A DNA stretch of 64,000 bases, taken from positions 951,501 through 1,015,500 of the forward strand of contig CM073331.1 of the NCBI GenBank assembly GCA_037043015.1. The letters are read 5' to 3'. Position 1 is the first letter of the stretch. Each line of letters starts with the position of its first letter. This document shows, in pieces, positions 10,930-22,263 of the stretch. The DNA is from Bryum argenteum (taxonomy: Eukaryota; Streptophyta; Bryopsida; Bryales; Bryaceae). A program made the position numbers and the translations under genes. The notes below the pieces were generated by a model. That model did not search any database, was not told the origin of the DNA, and was given only the letters and a program-made list of their open reading frames with translations.

Positions 10930-12778
10930 CGTACCAACCTATTTTTAGTAAAAAACACATTTAATAAGCTATATAGAATTCAGTTGTAGAAACTACATAG
11001 ACTTGTTTTAGGTCATGTGGACCAAAAGTTGAGTCATGAGGCCTCATGGATTGCAGGATCATAACGTATTGATATGCAAAATATGCTCCTAAATTTAGTC
11101 ATTTTCAGTTAAAAGTGGAAACTCTAACAACAAAGCTATTCAAATGAGAAAATTATCAATTTAAGAGTTGTTCACCTTCATCTCAATATAACCCACATAT
11201 TGAAAAAATTCATCAACAAACTTTCTTGGCTCAAACGATAACCTTGCAATGGTGAAAACAACCAAAAAATTTACCAAGAAAATTAGTCCGGAAATAGACC
11301 CTCTGCACTCATATCTATGCCTTATTTACAAAAACATTATTGATTTGGTTAACCCCTAAAAATCCAGGGGTTTCCTCGACCTCCAGAACCAAAAACTGCC
11401 ATTTTTCACCTTCGTTGGGAAATGGGGAAATGGAGAAACTTTTTTTTCCGGTTTAAGACTTTGAACCGTAAGATCTTGTACTTAACTTGTATACAAAGGA
11501 CTGGTCAAAATTTCAACCGTTGGATGTTTGTCATTTGTGAGATCATAACAATCAAAGTTTGACCAACACTTTTTTTTGCCGTTGTGTGAGAGGCATTGTC
11601 TAAATGGTGCCAAGGGCAACTTGATGATTGTTATTCCAAATATTTTTCCCTCATTTTTTTTCATGTAGGTAATCAAGTTGGGTATGCTCATGCAAAATTT
11701 TAGAGACCGATTCCACTTTTTGACCTTAATGTAAAATATTTTATGAAAGAAGGTCTAAAAACAACCATATAGTAAAACAAGCACCACGTATGATATATTT
11801 AGTTTGAGAAAAATCTCGACGGTGAGAAGGTGCATTTATGATAATGTGAATTTTGAAAAAAAAAATCTTGGAAAAAATCCAAAATCTCGAATTTTGGCAA
11901 TTTTTGAAAGAAAAAATTGTAAAATTACTAGAAATTGTGAAGATTGTTTTTGAAAGTTTTGGAGGCTGCCCTTGTAAAATTGGTAAACTTTTTGACTTTG
12001 GGCACTTCGGAATTTGAATAGTAATTTGGTAATGAACATATTTCTAAAAAAAAATTAAATAAAAAAAATTATTTTAAACTGCCCGTTTTGGACTTGAAAC
12101 CTAAAATTTTGAGGTGAAGGTTATAAAATTAAAATTTGACTTTGAAAATTTTACCACATACACATTACTGTATGGGGAGCACCCAATAAAAATCTTAGGC
12201 AAAAATATCAATTTATATGCTTAAAATGAGCTGCCCGAAATCTCAGAAAACCGAATCGGTTTTCCTGGATTTTTAGGGGTTAAGATTTCTACTCCTAAGA
12301 CTAGACTCTAGATGGAATTGATCCCAAAAAATAAAGTTGAAATCTAATGGTGCATGGAGGAGATATAGCTATTCAAATCATCAGTTTATTCACATTTTAC
12401 ATCATGAAAACATCATTGCAAATCTAACTCCAAAAGTATTTGGATCAAGACTCCTTTAACAACAATGTTGTTGGATTTCATCCTAAGATCATGACCATGT
12501 ACAAAAAAGTTAGTAACTAATTTTGGTTTCACATAATTGGCTTGCAATAGTAAAACATGCAAAATATTTGAAAATTAAAAGTTGCCTTTACTAAAATACA
12601 TGCCATTCATTCAAAGTTTATTACATGGGTTTGCATATTGTACCACACAAACAAGACTTAATTTGTGACCCAACCCAAGTGCTTTGTCGAAAACAAAACT
12701 TGGATGAAGGAGTTATGGCTCCTCAAAGTTTATGCCCTTCATCCAAAATGTAGAAAAACAACAATAGGGACATTTAGG
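10930..12778. repeat. Relic of ~971-bp TTAA element, split by a younger one
   Basis: Sequence on both sides of the 11353-12279 insertion matches, in reverse orientation, the 58447-59417 element. CCTATTTTTAG near 10935 mirrors CTAAAAATAGG near its right end, and the CTTCATCC and GGATGAAGG words near 12700-12740 mirror its left part. The right edge CATTTAGGGGTCAA near 12768-12782 is a decayed terminus. This is an older element into which the 927-bp element jumped. Confidence 0.55.
11353..12279 (+). mobile_element. 927-bp TTAA-flanked TIR element
   Basis: TTAA stands on both sides (11349-11352, 12280-12283). The outer 16 bp, CCCCTAAAAATCCAGG, is repeated perfectly in inverse at the right end. 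The inside is AT-rich with no ORF longer than about 70 codons, so it is non-autonomous. The closest relative is 29084-30131, in opposite orientation. TTAA targets and CCC ends point to a piggyBac-like transposase acting in trans (inference). Confidence 0.85.
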
Positions 12779-12782
12779 GGTC

Positions 12783-15250
12783 AATGTCCAAGAACAATTG
12801 ATATCAAACATGGAGGCGATTTATTGCTTAAATAAATGAGTAAGTGCGATACTATTTGTGACACACTGAGAAAGTGGTGAACAATTAACAAGTCAATCAA
12901 ATGCATAAATTCTATGGAAAAGAAAAAACTATGTTTATAAATGCATTTCAACAGAGAGATTTTTGAGATCAATTGGAAATAGTGATGTTTTCACCTCAAG
13001 AAGGGGTAATAGTCCCTCCTTAGTGTTCCTATAGTCTTTTTGTCCATGGGTCATTAAATAGACGGAAAAAAATTTCAAGTTTGATTGGTTAAAAATACGT
13101 TGATTTTGTTTGTTTCAGTTATCTTCTTTTGATTCTTATATCATATAAATATAGTCTTTCTAGACGTCACTTTTTTCATTTCTCTTGTAGTGAATTCAAA
13201 AAGTAAAGTTAAAATCCAAAGGTGGATGAATCAGTTACTTACAACTCTTCAACATTGGCAATCATTATTTGAGTGTTTCTTACATAGACAAATCACTAAA
13301 AAATATACTTTTAAAATGATTCATATTAAAACATTACCAATTTTGAATTTGTTGGACATTATTTCAGGATCACTCTCACATCAATGAAAATCAATAAAAG
13401 TTTCATAAGATCCAAAGAATTGGCTTACTTTGGCAAAACATGCCGCAAGTTTCAAAACCCAAAAAGAAAAGTTGTGTGTACTAAAATGCATGCCATAATT
13501 TATAGCACTTTCAATAGGTCTAAAACTTTCACCACAAAAATAAGTCCTGAATTTGAGGCTCATCTCTAGGAAGTGAATTTATCAAAAACGGATTGTGGAT
13601 GAAAACGTTATGGCTCTCAAAAGTTACAACTCGTCAACCAAAGTGTTCTTTTTCAACATTATGGGCATTAAGGACTAAAGCTCCAATGAGCTTATGATTG
13701 CCAAATACTCCCATCTCAATGTAAATCCTCCAATAGAGTTATAGTGGGCATCGAGATTATTTGGATGTGGCACAACTTAAATTTGATCATATTCTTTAAT
13801 AAATGCTAAAGTTTACTACATGAATATATCTAATTATATATTAACCCTTATGGTGTTACTGTAACTCCAAACTCCAAACTACAATTTTATACCACCTTGT
13901 AAACTTTGGAGTATGAGAAACTATTTTACACTCTTTATGAAATTTTCAAGTGTAAGATCTCAGTGAGAAGTAACTTTGTAGATAGTAGTTAAACTTTCAA
14001 TTGCTAGATCTGTCAGTGCCATTTATAAGATCGTAACACATGACACATGATGTTGATGGAAACTTCTTTAGCATACATGGTCTACTTTGTGCAAAGAAAA
14101 TCAAACAACAAACATCAAACACATCAAACACCTTGCTCATATTTTTTTTTCCATACATGTAGGTAACTAAGTTAACATGCTTATGCAAAATTTTAGACTC
14201 GTTGGGCTTCTTGAACCTTCATGCAGTTTATTATCTAGAAGAAGGTCAAAATCAACAATTTGGTTAAACATACTATACATTGATTGTATATGGTTTAGGG
14301 GAATAGTACGGTAAGTAGGTACGTCATGAGTTTGTGAATTTTGAGAAGACCTATTTCAAAGATTTCTTAAAAATTGAAAGAATAATGGAATAATAAGGAT
14401 TTTTTCTAGAATAGCAATTGTTTTACTTGATGGTTGCCCTTACAGAATTTGTAAGAGTTTCAAGTTTGGTCACTTAGACATTATTTCAAAGACAAAATTA
14501 ATATAAGAAGAGAATTTTTTTAATACCTCAAAAAAAGTGTAGAATAAAAAGTTTTTTTGCTCACTTAAGGGCTCAAAACTAGAATTTGTTTCAAAAAAAC
14601 TCTAAAAGTAGAGTTTGACTTTGCAACTTTTCCCACATAAACCTTGTGTTATAGGGGACATCTAGTAATAATCTTTGTCAAAATATTCAATTCAAATACC
14701 TTCATCTAGGCTATCTTAAACGAAATAACAGTAAAATTGGTTGATGTGGTCGTTTAGGTGTTAAAGACCTGTAGTGAGGTGCAGGTACGGTTTCACTAGT
14801 CCAACTCTTGTAATTCTGATAAAAAAAAAGCCGATTAAGTTTACCACATTAATAAAACTATTCTTTAAAATCACAAGTTTATAGAAACACTTGGGCAAGG
14901 GCATGATATGGGCACTAAGACAGGTTACACATTATGTGTGCCTTATGCGTAATTCATTACATATGTGCCAAAAGTTCCTTCTTTAACCCCATGTATACAA
15001 CTATGGCCATGTCACCTATAATACCATCTCCTTAGAATAATTTTTCAATATTTTTTGTTATCAAAAAGTAGTTCTAAAAATTCACACTATTGTTGGAGGG
15101 GATACCCATATCATACCCTATCCGCTTACAATATCACATTGTGTGATAACACTAACTATAGTTTTTAGGGCACTGAAGTAACATAGTCAAAGCTACTATA
15201 AAGTACACTCTTCAAGCACACTGAGTATTCAAATCACAAACATTTCATTC
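12783..15250. repeat. Gene-free transposon debris
   Basis: This is AT-rich sequence without a supportable gene. 13000-13700 resembles the inside of the 971-bp class (TACTAAAATGCATGCC, TTATGGCTC words). 13900-14740 resembles the inside of the 927-bp class (TAAGATC..GTGAGAT, CTTCATCTAGG words). No ends remain that I can delimit. Confidence 0.45.
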
Positions 15251-15252
15251 AC

Positions 15253-15389
15253 ACCCGTCCTTACCCACCCGTCCTTACTCACCCGTCCTCACTTTCGAGT
15301 TCTACGTCTCCACACACTTTGGAGTTCTTCGTCTTCACGCACTTTGGAGTTCTTCGTCCTCGCGCACTTTGGATTTCTTCGTGTTCTCG
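15253..15389 (+). repeat. Two short tandem arrays upstream of kinase K1
   Basis: Three 14-bp units, ACCCGTCCTTACYC type (15253-15294), abut four 25-bp units, CACTTTGGAGTTCTTCGTC type (15290-15314, 15315-15339, 15340-15364, 15365-15389). The array lies about 200 bp before the proposed start codon, in the promoter or 5' leader. Slippage here could alter leader length. Confidence 0.85.
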
Positions 15390-15587
15390 CAGTTAAGGTA
15401 CGACGTCCAAGGAGATCCGCTAATTTCGAAACCTGCTCTGTTTCTTGCCGATCTACTCCAAGCAGGTCGGAAAAACGGTCGCAAGCGGGGACCCGGTCTT
15501 TGAGGACTCACTTAAACTGAACCGTAGTCGTTTCCTTTGCAGTCCACATCAGATCAAGCACCGAGTGACTCCGCAACAGCATCCTCC

Positions 15588-17254
15588 ATGGTGAGTTGGT
15601 CTATCCTATTCCTTAGACCATGTAAAGTCACACTCAAACGATTTGAACTCTAAACGCTTTGTCACATTTGTTTTTGGGTTGTGAAGGAGACTCTTTGAAA
15701 ATCTGTTAATTTTAAGTAGCACTGATAAGCTGTCTAGATCAAAGTTTGTCGGTGGAGGTAGGGTTACACGACACTGTCGGTAAATGGCACCGAGGGTTTT
15801 CATTTTGTGTCAATGCTGCAGACTTCTCTGGAGATCGCGATAACAGTATCTGCCGCTTGCAGGGGCAAATGAAGTCGAGAATGCTGTCCATCGTTCCTGG
15901 AGACCAAACGGACGCTGTGACCCCGAATATTGCCACCCCAATGGTCTGCCAAGCGGAGGCCGTGACCCCGAATATTCCCACGCCAATGGTCTGCCAAGCA
16001 GAGGCCGTGACTCCGGACATTCTCACACCGGGGGTTTGCCACTGTTTGTGCTCTCTACCTTCGGGTGCTGAAGCTGCATCATCATTCTTCTACTCAGCAC
16101 GCATCGCAGAGTTAAGTGAGCAGCGGAGCAATTTTGAAAACCAATTGGACTTCGATGTTGAGTCATCGACATCACACTGGACCACCGTGACTGCGGCAAC
16201 AGCGAAGTCCGATGAGAGCAATGAGCAGGTGCAAAACAGAGTGGTGTTTGAGAAGCTGAAGGAGCATCCTAAGTGGGGTCCGTTTTTCCGGAGACACCAT
16301 GAGTTGGAGATTGGGGACAAGATTGCCGAGGGAGGGCAGGCTGTGATATATAAAGCCCTCGGATGGAGTAAAGACAATTTGTCATATAGGCTATTTAAGA
16401 TGAAGGAGAAGGTAAGTCTTGTGGTGAAAGTCTTCAAAGAGGGTTTCCCTCTAGATCAGTTGCAAACAATGTGGCCCCCTGCTGTACCATGGAGTTCAAC
16501 TATTACTGATCATCCACGATATGTGTTGGAGCCCTTTTATGAAGAGTACAGGTCTCTCAGTGGGAAAGCCTCTCTTTGTTGGCCGTTGGGTGCACAATTG
16601 CTAAACGATGAGAATTTCGCATTCATATTTGATAGGTATGATGGTGATCTACGTAAGGTCATAGACGAGAATATGTTCCAAAGAAATGGATGCCCTCCAT
16701 TTTCACCTGGTAAAACCCACGAGTGTATTCATTCAATTGCATTAGGCATGCGGAGACTTCATGAGTTTGAAATCCTCCACAATGACTTGAAAGCTGCAAA
16801 TGTTTTGGTAAAGAGCTATAGAGAATGTGGAGTAGCAGATTTTGAATCCTCAGTAGGAATTGAGGGCACAGGGTTTTGGAGAGCTCCAGAGGTCCTTCTT
16901 GCATTGAAGAATCGCAAATTGCACCAAGAGACATTTACACAATGTACTACGCAACAGTCGGATGTGTATAGTTTTGCAATGACATGTTATGAAATCATTA
17001 CTGGTCGTACGCCTTTTGAAGGCCACCCTTTGCAAGACTATGACATTGTTTTGAGGGGTGAAAGGCCAACATTGCCAAGTTTTCCTCATGCAAGATACAA
17101 CAATTTGGTGAGGAGATGTTGGCATCAAGATCCTCAACAGAGACCTTCATTTTCCCAGATTCTCAAGGACTTGGAAGATATAGAATTCCAATATAAGAAT
17201 TCACCTCATTGTGGATGCTCGGAATTTCGTGAACACACGTACTTGCGAAGGTAA
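15588..17254 (+). CDS. Protein kinase-like gene K1 (DFE variant)
   Basis: This is a plant kinase-fold protein of roughly 463 residues, probably cytosolic; I see no signal peptide or membrane segment. Proposed start: ATG 15588-15590, followed at once by intron 15591-15862 (GTGAGT..TTGCAG), then exon 2 from 15863. K2 has the same arrangement. In the protein, a 16-residue repeat (VTPNI.TPMVCQAEA, nearly three units) precedes a conserved linker (HCLCSLPSGAEAASSFFYS). The kinase domain follows: glycine loop AEGGQAVIYKA near residue 156, lysine in VVKVF near 190, HNDLKAANVLV near 307, ADFESSVG near 327, APE, DVYSFAMTCYEIITG and RPSFSQI. HRD is HND and DFG is DFE, so activity is doubtful or altered. 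The visible frame stops at TAA 17252-17254, inside a perfect splice donor (AAG|GTAAGT at 17250/17251). Splicing to a downstream exon would change the C-terminus. The fold assignment is firm; the substrate is unknown. Confidence 0.85.
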
Positions 17255-18114
17255 GTTTCTTGTATTCAAAACATGTAAGCTCTTTTCACTTTTTGTTTAA
17301 CAGTTTTCCAAGCAATCATATTCTTTATTTTGGTCCTTGATATGAATTTATGAATCTTGTTCATCATCTCCCATGTAGTAATTCTCTGTCAATGTGCATA
17401 ATTCTCTACTAGATTTTGATAATATGCATTAATTTTCACTAATTCAAAGTTGACCTTAAGATAATGTAAAGGGTCATAACCTTTTTATGCTCTTGATCAT
17501 GATTATAAAGCATTTGATCAATAAAAACATGTTGAAGATAGTTTTAAGTTTTTAAAACTTGAAGCTGATTCGTAGTACTAGTTGATTCAGGGGGGCTAAA
17601 ATATGGTTCATGATGCTTTGAGTTTGGACTTGGAAATGAAACTCACAATGCCTCTTGTGCATGTCACAGATGAATAGTTGGAGCATTATAGATCAACTTC
17701 TGTTATGAGATCAAAAAATCAGGGGTGTGGCTTACTTCAAATTCATTTTTTAAATATTTGATTTGTGTTATTATATCCACTTGATTTGTGTACTACGTAG
17801 TCAGTTCTTTTCATCTTGAAATATGTTAAGACTTATGTAATAATTTTGTACATGTGGTTGTTAATTTTCTCTTGATTCATTATATTTGATGAATTTGATT
17901 TTATGATCAACTCTTGGTATGTTCTAGTTTAGCTTTGTTTTAATATCTTTGAGGTTATTACTTCAAATTCACATCAGGTAGGTCATTTTTAGAGTAACTC
18001 CAAAATCAATTACATAGAATCACGAATATATTATTTCACTTCATCAATTTCTAATGACTTATTAGTGCTTAGAGTAATTTGTGAACCGTAAAGACACCTG
18101 ACCCACTACTCCTA
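17255..18114. other. K1 3' region, likely intron and UTR
   Basis: AT-rich sequence follows the GTAAGT donor. By analogy with K2, which has small candidate exons downstream, further K1 exons may lie here. A candidate acceptor, TTTAACAG, ends at about 17304. I cannot fix an exon. Confidence 0.35.
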
Positions 18115-18740
18115 TTTCATCTATATCGTCTTTCAATTATATCTTCATTTGACTTATTAGTTTGATGTGTTGTACATTACAAGGTGGAAGGCTAAAGACT
18201 TCTTGATGTGCATAAGTTAGTATGTGAAGATACCAAGTTACTACACAAAAGTTGTTAATTAGTGTAACATATAACTTTTGGTTAATAACATTGTTTCTCA
18301 AGTGTCTCAAGAAAGTGTTCACTTCGGGCTCTCATTGCAATCAATGTCCCTTGTCTTTTCTTCGCGGCACCATTTGCACCACTTCCAATAGATTCTTCCA
18401 CTTGCAAGAATGTTTGCATGCTCTCAGAGTTAGTGTTATGGTTTGACTAGTAGTGTTGTAAAAACTAAAAAGAAAATTCCTTAAAAAATAAAATAATAAT
18501 TATTATTATTAATTAAATTTTTATAAAAAATCATTAAGTAATTTTTTTTTTAGAAAAATCACCGTCATCATAAAACCATATGATAAATATTAATCAAATC
18601 AAAAGGAGGAGGTGTAAATAATGGAGTAATCTACTTCTGATAGTAGAGTCACACTTGTTTCAGGTAGTTCGGAAGGGGCCGATTGATCGAGTGGTACAAC
18701 TTTCCTATCTATAAAAGCCATGCAAACCACAACCAACGCT

Positions 18741-18785
18741 CACACGGGTCTAGCGGGAATCGAACCCGGACCGTTTTGTTGTAGT
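18741..18785 (-). repeat. tRNA-like fragment with a perfect B box
   Basis: On the minus strand, GGTCCGGGTTCGATTCCCGC contains the RNA polymerase III B box GGTTCGATTCC within a T-arm-like stem. I find no matching A box or cloverleaf upstream, so this is not a functional tRNA. It is more likely part of a SINE or tRNA-derived repeat within the extra segment of block B. Confidence 0.35.
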
Positions 18786-19875
18786 ACATACATCCTTTCC
18801 AATCAATCTCAATCCATGACGTGGCGCCCACCAAAGAACAAAAATTACATCTATATTCTCCATAACCAGGTGAACTCCGAATATAAGCAACCAAAAAGCT
18901 TATTATGAATAACTGAAGTGTCTATTCCCGAAAGGGGTGAGTAGTCTTGTAGCAATGGCCCTTTGCCTGGTGGACATTGACTCATTGTCATGACGAACAG
19001 ACACTTTATTCACGCCGACCTTGAAAGAGAGTCGGAGTTCATATCTATCTATCTTGTTGTAATACTATTTGACGAGTGACATTTATTTAGTGTTATTGTT
19101 TGTTTGTAGTACTAATGAACAACTCTTGTGTACTCTTATTAAAGTTTGAGTACTTCCTACAAATGTGTGTAATATTGTGTCAATTTTTATGCTCGGAGAT
19201 AAATGAATTCTTGAAAGTAAATGAGAGTTGTCCTTATTGAAGAAAGTTTCAACAAAGTTTAGACAGACACTTTTATTTAGTATTCTCATGAAACAACATA
19301 TTGTGCTAATAGAGCGTCAAACATATTCAAATATGCTATGTGGTGTTTATAATAGATTAAATATAGTTTCCACAAAATTTTATCAAAAGTTTTAGAGAAG
19401 AGTTGATTGAGGATGATGTAGGGTAAGGTGAAATGTTTATCTTGTACACCACCTATAGTAGACCATTTTTCTTCTAAGTTTGAAAGTTCCACATATGACT
19501 TTCCTTCCTTCCTCATAGTTCAATTATTTATTTAACCTCTAAAGGACCAAGCTTGTTTTTGGGTCTTCACAACTGAAATTTGCAATTTCTTAAATGACTT
19601 TGTGCAAGTTAAGATATGATCAAATATTTTGTACATGTTTGGTATTTTCAACAACATGATCTCCAAAATGTCTACTTATACTAAGAGTGTGTCGAAATTC
19701 AACCGTTGGATCTTTACCATTTGTGAGATTATAACGTTTAAAATTGATGTGTCAAGTTTTTTCGTAAACGTTGAACCTTGCTCTTGTAAGTTTTATAGGC
19801 TCCCTTGGAAAGTTTGTAAGAGATTAAAGTGAGATATTAGGAAAATTTAAGTAGTAGTATCTTTATTACCATATC

Positions 19876-19878
<3 letters not shown>

Positions 19879-19917
<39 letters not shown>
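19879..19917. repeat. (AT)n microsatellite
   Basis: An uninterrupted AT dinucleotide run of about 39 bp. Confidence 0.95.
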
Positions 19918-19919
<2 letters not shown>

Positions 19920-20745
19920 AATAAAAAACCAAGAATATGAAGAAAAAATAATACTAATAAAAATGTTGTCCTAATAGGGTTTGAAAAGTAAGATGTGCAT
20001 TAAAAATTTCTTATTTTGGAATTTGACTCTGCAATTTCTCACACACACACACACACACACACTTTGTAGTACAGGAAATATCAAGTAAACATATGAGGAA
20101 GAAAAGATAAAACTTAACACCTTCATACAAGCTGCCCAAAATAGCAATAACCGCTTTTGACATCTTTGGTCTTGAGTAGTTAAGTGAAAAGCAAGTCAAC
20201 AATTTGGAAGTAAGTTTGAAGTGAAATGAAATAGGTTATAGAGAGTGGATATTTCCATTATAATTTTGGTACACTTTTTTCCATACGATTGGTATTTATG
20301 AAGAACTCAAATAATAGTTTACTCCTTGTCTTAATAAAACATCATGTTTTGGTTCAAACACCCATCTCACAATAATTTCACAATTCGACACTAATGAATA
20401 ATCCAAACCATCTAATTCATATCCAACTATATCATTGAGTAATCTAAACCTTCGGAAAAATCCAACCATTTTTAGCAAATCATGATGTTTTTCTTGAGAC
20501 GAAGAAGATAAGGTTGAAGTTGAGAATATATTATCTAGTTATGTTCTCAACAATTAAAATGTTGTACTCTAGTTTATTTCATATTGAGCCTAATATATTA
20601 TTTGATATTCAAAGTTTTTATTGAGTTCGGTGTAAGAAATCTCTGTAGCTCAAGTTATTTATATACTATACCTTGGAATAATGTTTTGATTTACCTCATA
20701 TTCTTAGAATTTAAAGAGAATACTAAAACACACAATATTAGTTTT

Positions 20746-20764
20746 TATATATATATATATATAT

Positions 20765-20801
<37 letters not shown>
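20746..20801. repeat. (AT)n microsatellite
   Basis: An AT run with one interruption (ATATCAATAT). The Tyr-Ile repeat peptides encoded here are artefacts. Confidence 0.95.
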
Positions 20802-20806
<5 letters not shown>

Positions 20807-21235
20807 TCGTACAACACAAACAAGAAGATAAAGAAGACCTAAATAGCTACACATAGAGTCCGAGTAGATGGAGATGTGTAATGAACTCGTCTTGCATTGG
20901 TTTGTCTTCCTGTTGATACCTCTACTCTTTTTTCCATATTGTCTTTCATTTACTTTCGCATTTGTTTAATTTGTGAATTGTGTTTCGTAATGTCAAGTTG
21001 TGGGGGATTGTAGTCTCTTTCATGTACTAACATAAGTTAGGTAATATCTTGTGAAATAAATTTGAACATTTATTATTGTACCAAGCTACTAATTAAATGC
21101 AATATCTATTGTTTTGTTGATATTACTCTAGAGTCGGGGTACTTGTTACATGTATATAAAATTGAGACAATCTTATGCTCATAGAAAGCTATTTCTTCAA
21201 TGTAGATGTGGTTATCCTTCGTTTTCAAGTTTTAA

Positions 21236-21980
21236 CCCGTAAGCTTCCCCAGTGTCAAAAATAACAACATTTTGGATGGAGGGCATAAACTTTCTCCTTT
21301 GGGTCACAAATTAAGTTTGGTTTGTGTGGTAAAAAATTTAAACATGTTCAATAATTTAGTATTTTTTAAATGGCATACATTTAGTGAATATGAATTAAAT
21401 GTATTCACTAAATGTATGCCATTTAAAAAATACTAAATGTATGCCATTTAAACATATTCACTAAATGAATGCCATTTAAAAAATATTCACTATGTATTCA
21501 CATTTAGTATTTTTTAAATGGCATACATTTAGTAAATATGTATATATGAAATTTTTTGGGATTCATACAAATAGCATGTTTTACCATCGCAAGCCAATTA
21601 TATGAATCAAAAATAGTTTTCCATGAAAAAAAATTTACATGCTTATGATCTTCAAATGCATCCTAAGAACTTTCGAGTTGAATTTTTTTTGATCTAGATA
21701 ACTTTGATAGTGGATTTGCGATGATATTTTTATAATGGAAAAAGTGAAAAAATGGATGAGTTTTGAGGAGTTAGATCTCCTTCATTCACTGTTAGGTTTT
21801 GACTTTATTTTTCAGTGGACTACGGTGGTGAGTGCCACGCGGACATGGGGAGTAGAACCCACGACTTCCTCATTAGGGTGGATGAGCCCTAACTACCAAG
21901 CCAAAGCTTGTGGTGCCTTGTTTATTTTCACAATCCCATTCTTTTTGAAAATTGGCTATTACACGACTAAACACTAGCAA
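21236..21980. repeat. Relic of ~971-bp TTAA element with SINE insertion
   Basis: TTAA at 21232-21235 is followed by CCCGTAAG, and then ACATTTTGGATG, ACTTTCTCC and AAATGGATGA words in the same order as in the 58447-59417 element. At 21366-21540 lies a cluster of back-to-back copies of AAATGGCATACATTTAG in both orientations, a local palindromic expansion. The right end is not identifiable. Confidence 0.45.
21815..21920 (-). mobile_element. Short tRNA-derived SINE
   Basis: On the minus strand, TGGCTTGGTAGTTAGGGCTC fits a polymerase III A box region, and GTGGGTTCTACTCCC fits a B box about 40 bp later (9 of 11 positions). The whole resembles the tRNA-like head of plant SINEs. Imperfect target duplications flank it: TTTATTTTTCA (21804-21814) and TTTATTTTCA (21921-21930). 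At 106 bp it is short, probably truncated at its 3' part. Confidence 0.6.
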
Positions 21981-22152
21981 ATTGCCATCTAACCATGAAA
22001 TACGGTGGAAACCCATATTATCACTGACCACACATAATCAAACTTGGGCGCTCCTATGTGATATTAGAGAGAATAAAATAAGAAGCGAATACCGGGCCGG
22101 GTAGAACGGGGCCACCCGTAGGGACCCGTCGAGGGTTTGCAGTTGGACTCAT

Positions 22153-22164
22153 ATTAGGGTTTAG
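22153..22164 (-). promoter_or_regulatory. Telo-box upstream of RPS25
   Basis: ATTAGGGTTTAG carries the complement of AAACCCTAA, the telo-box typical of plant ribosomal-protein gene leaders. It lies about 100 bp before the start codon and is followed by a pyrimidine-rich CTTTTTCCTTC stretch. Confidence 0.75.
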
Positions 22165-22263
22165 GGCTCCTTCATCAGTCTTTTTCCTTCGAGGTCGCCG
22201 TCTCTCTCTTCCTCGTCCGCTTGCTTTGCCGAAGAGCAAATCGTCTCAGCGCCGACCCGAAGT

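Larger units (their letters stand above)
18115..20720. repeat. Copy B of the duplicated intergenic block
   Basis: This matches block A (1-4830) without the 624-bp element and without the 2.1-kb insertion, and so supplies the empty sites for both. It carries its own extra segment at about 18465-19080, absent from copies A and C (36000-36330). There is no gene. Confidence 0.7.

Noticed and set aside
13848..13860. TTAACCCTTA as another TTAA element end
   Set aside because: No matching inverted end at any plausible distance; the same applies to 23262-23272.
18741..18785. tRNA gene on the minus strand
   Set aside because: The B box is perfect but no A box or acceptor pairing could be found; listed only as a tRNA-like fragment.
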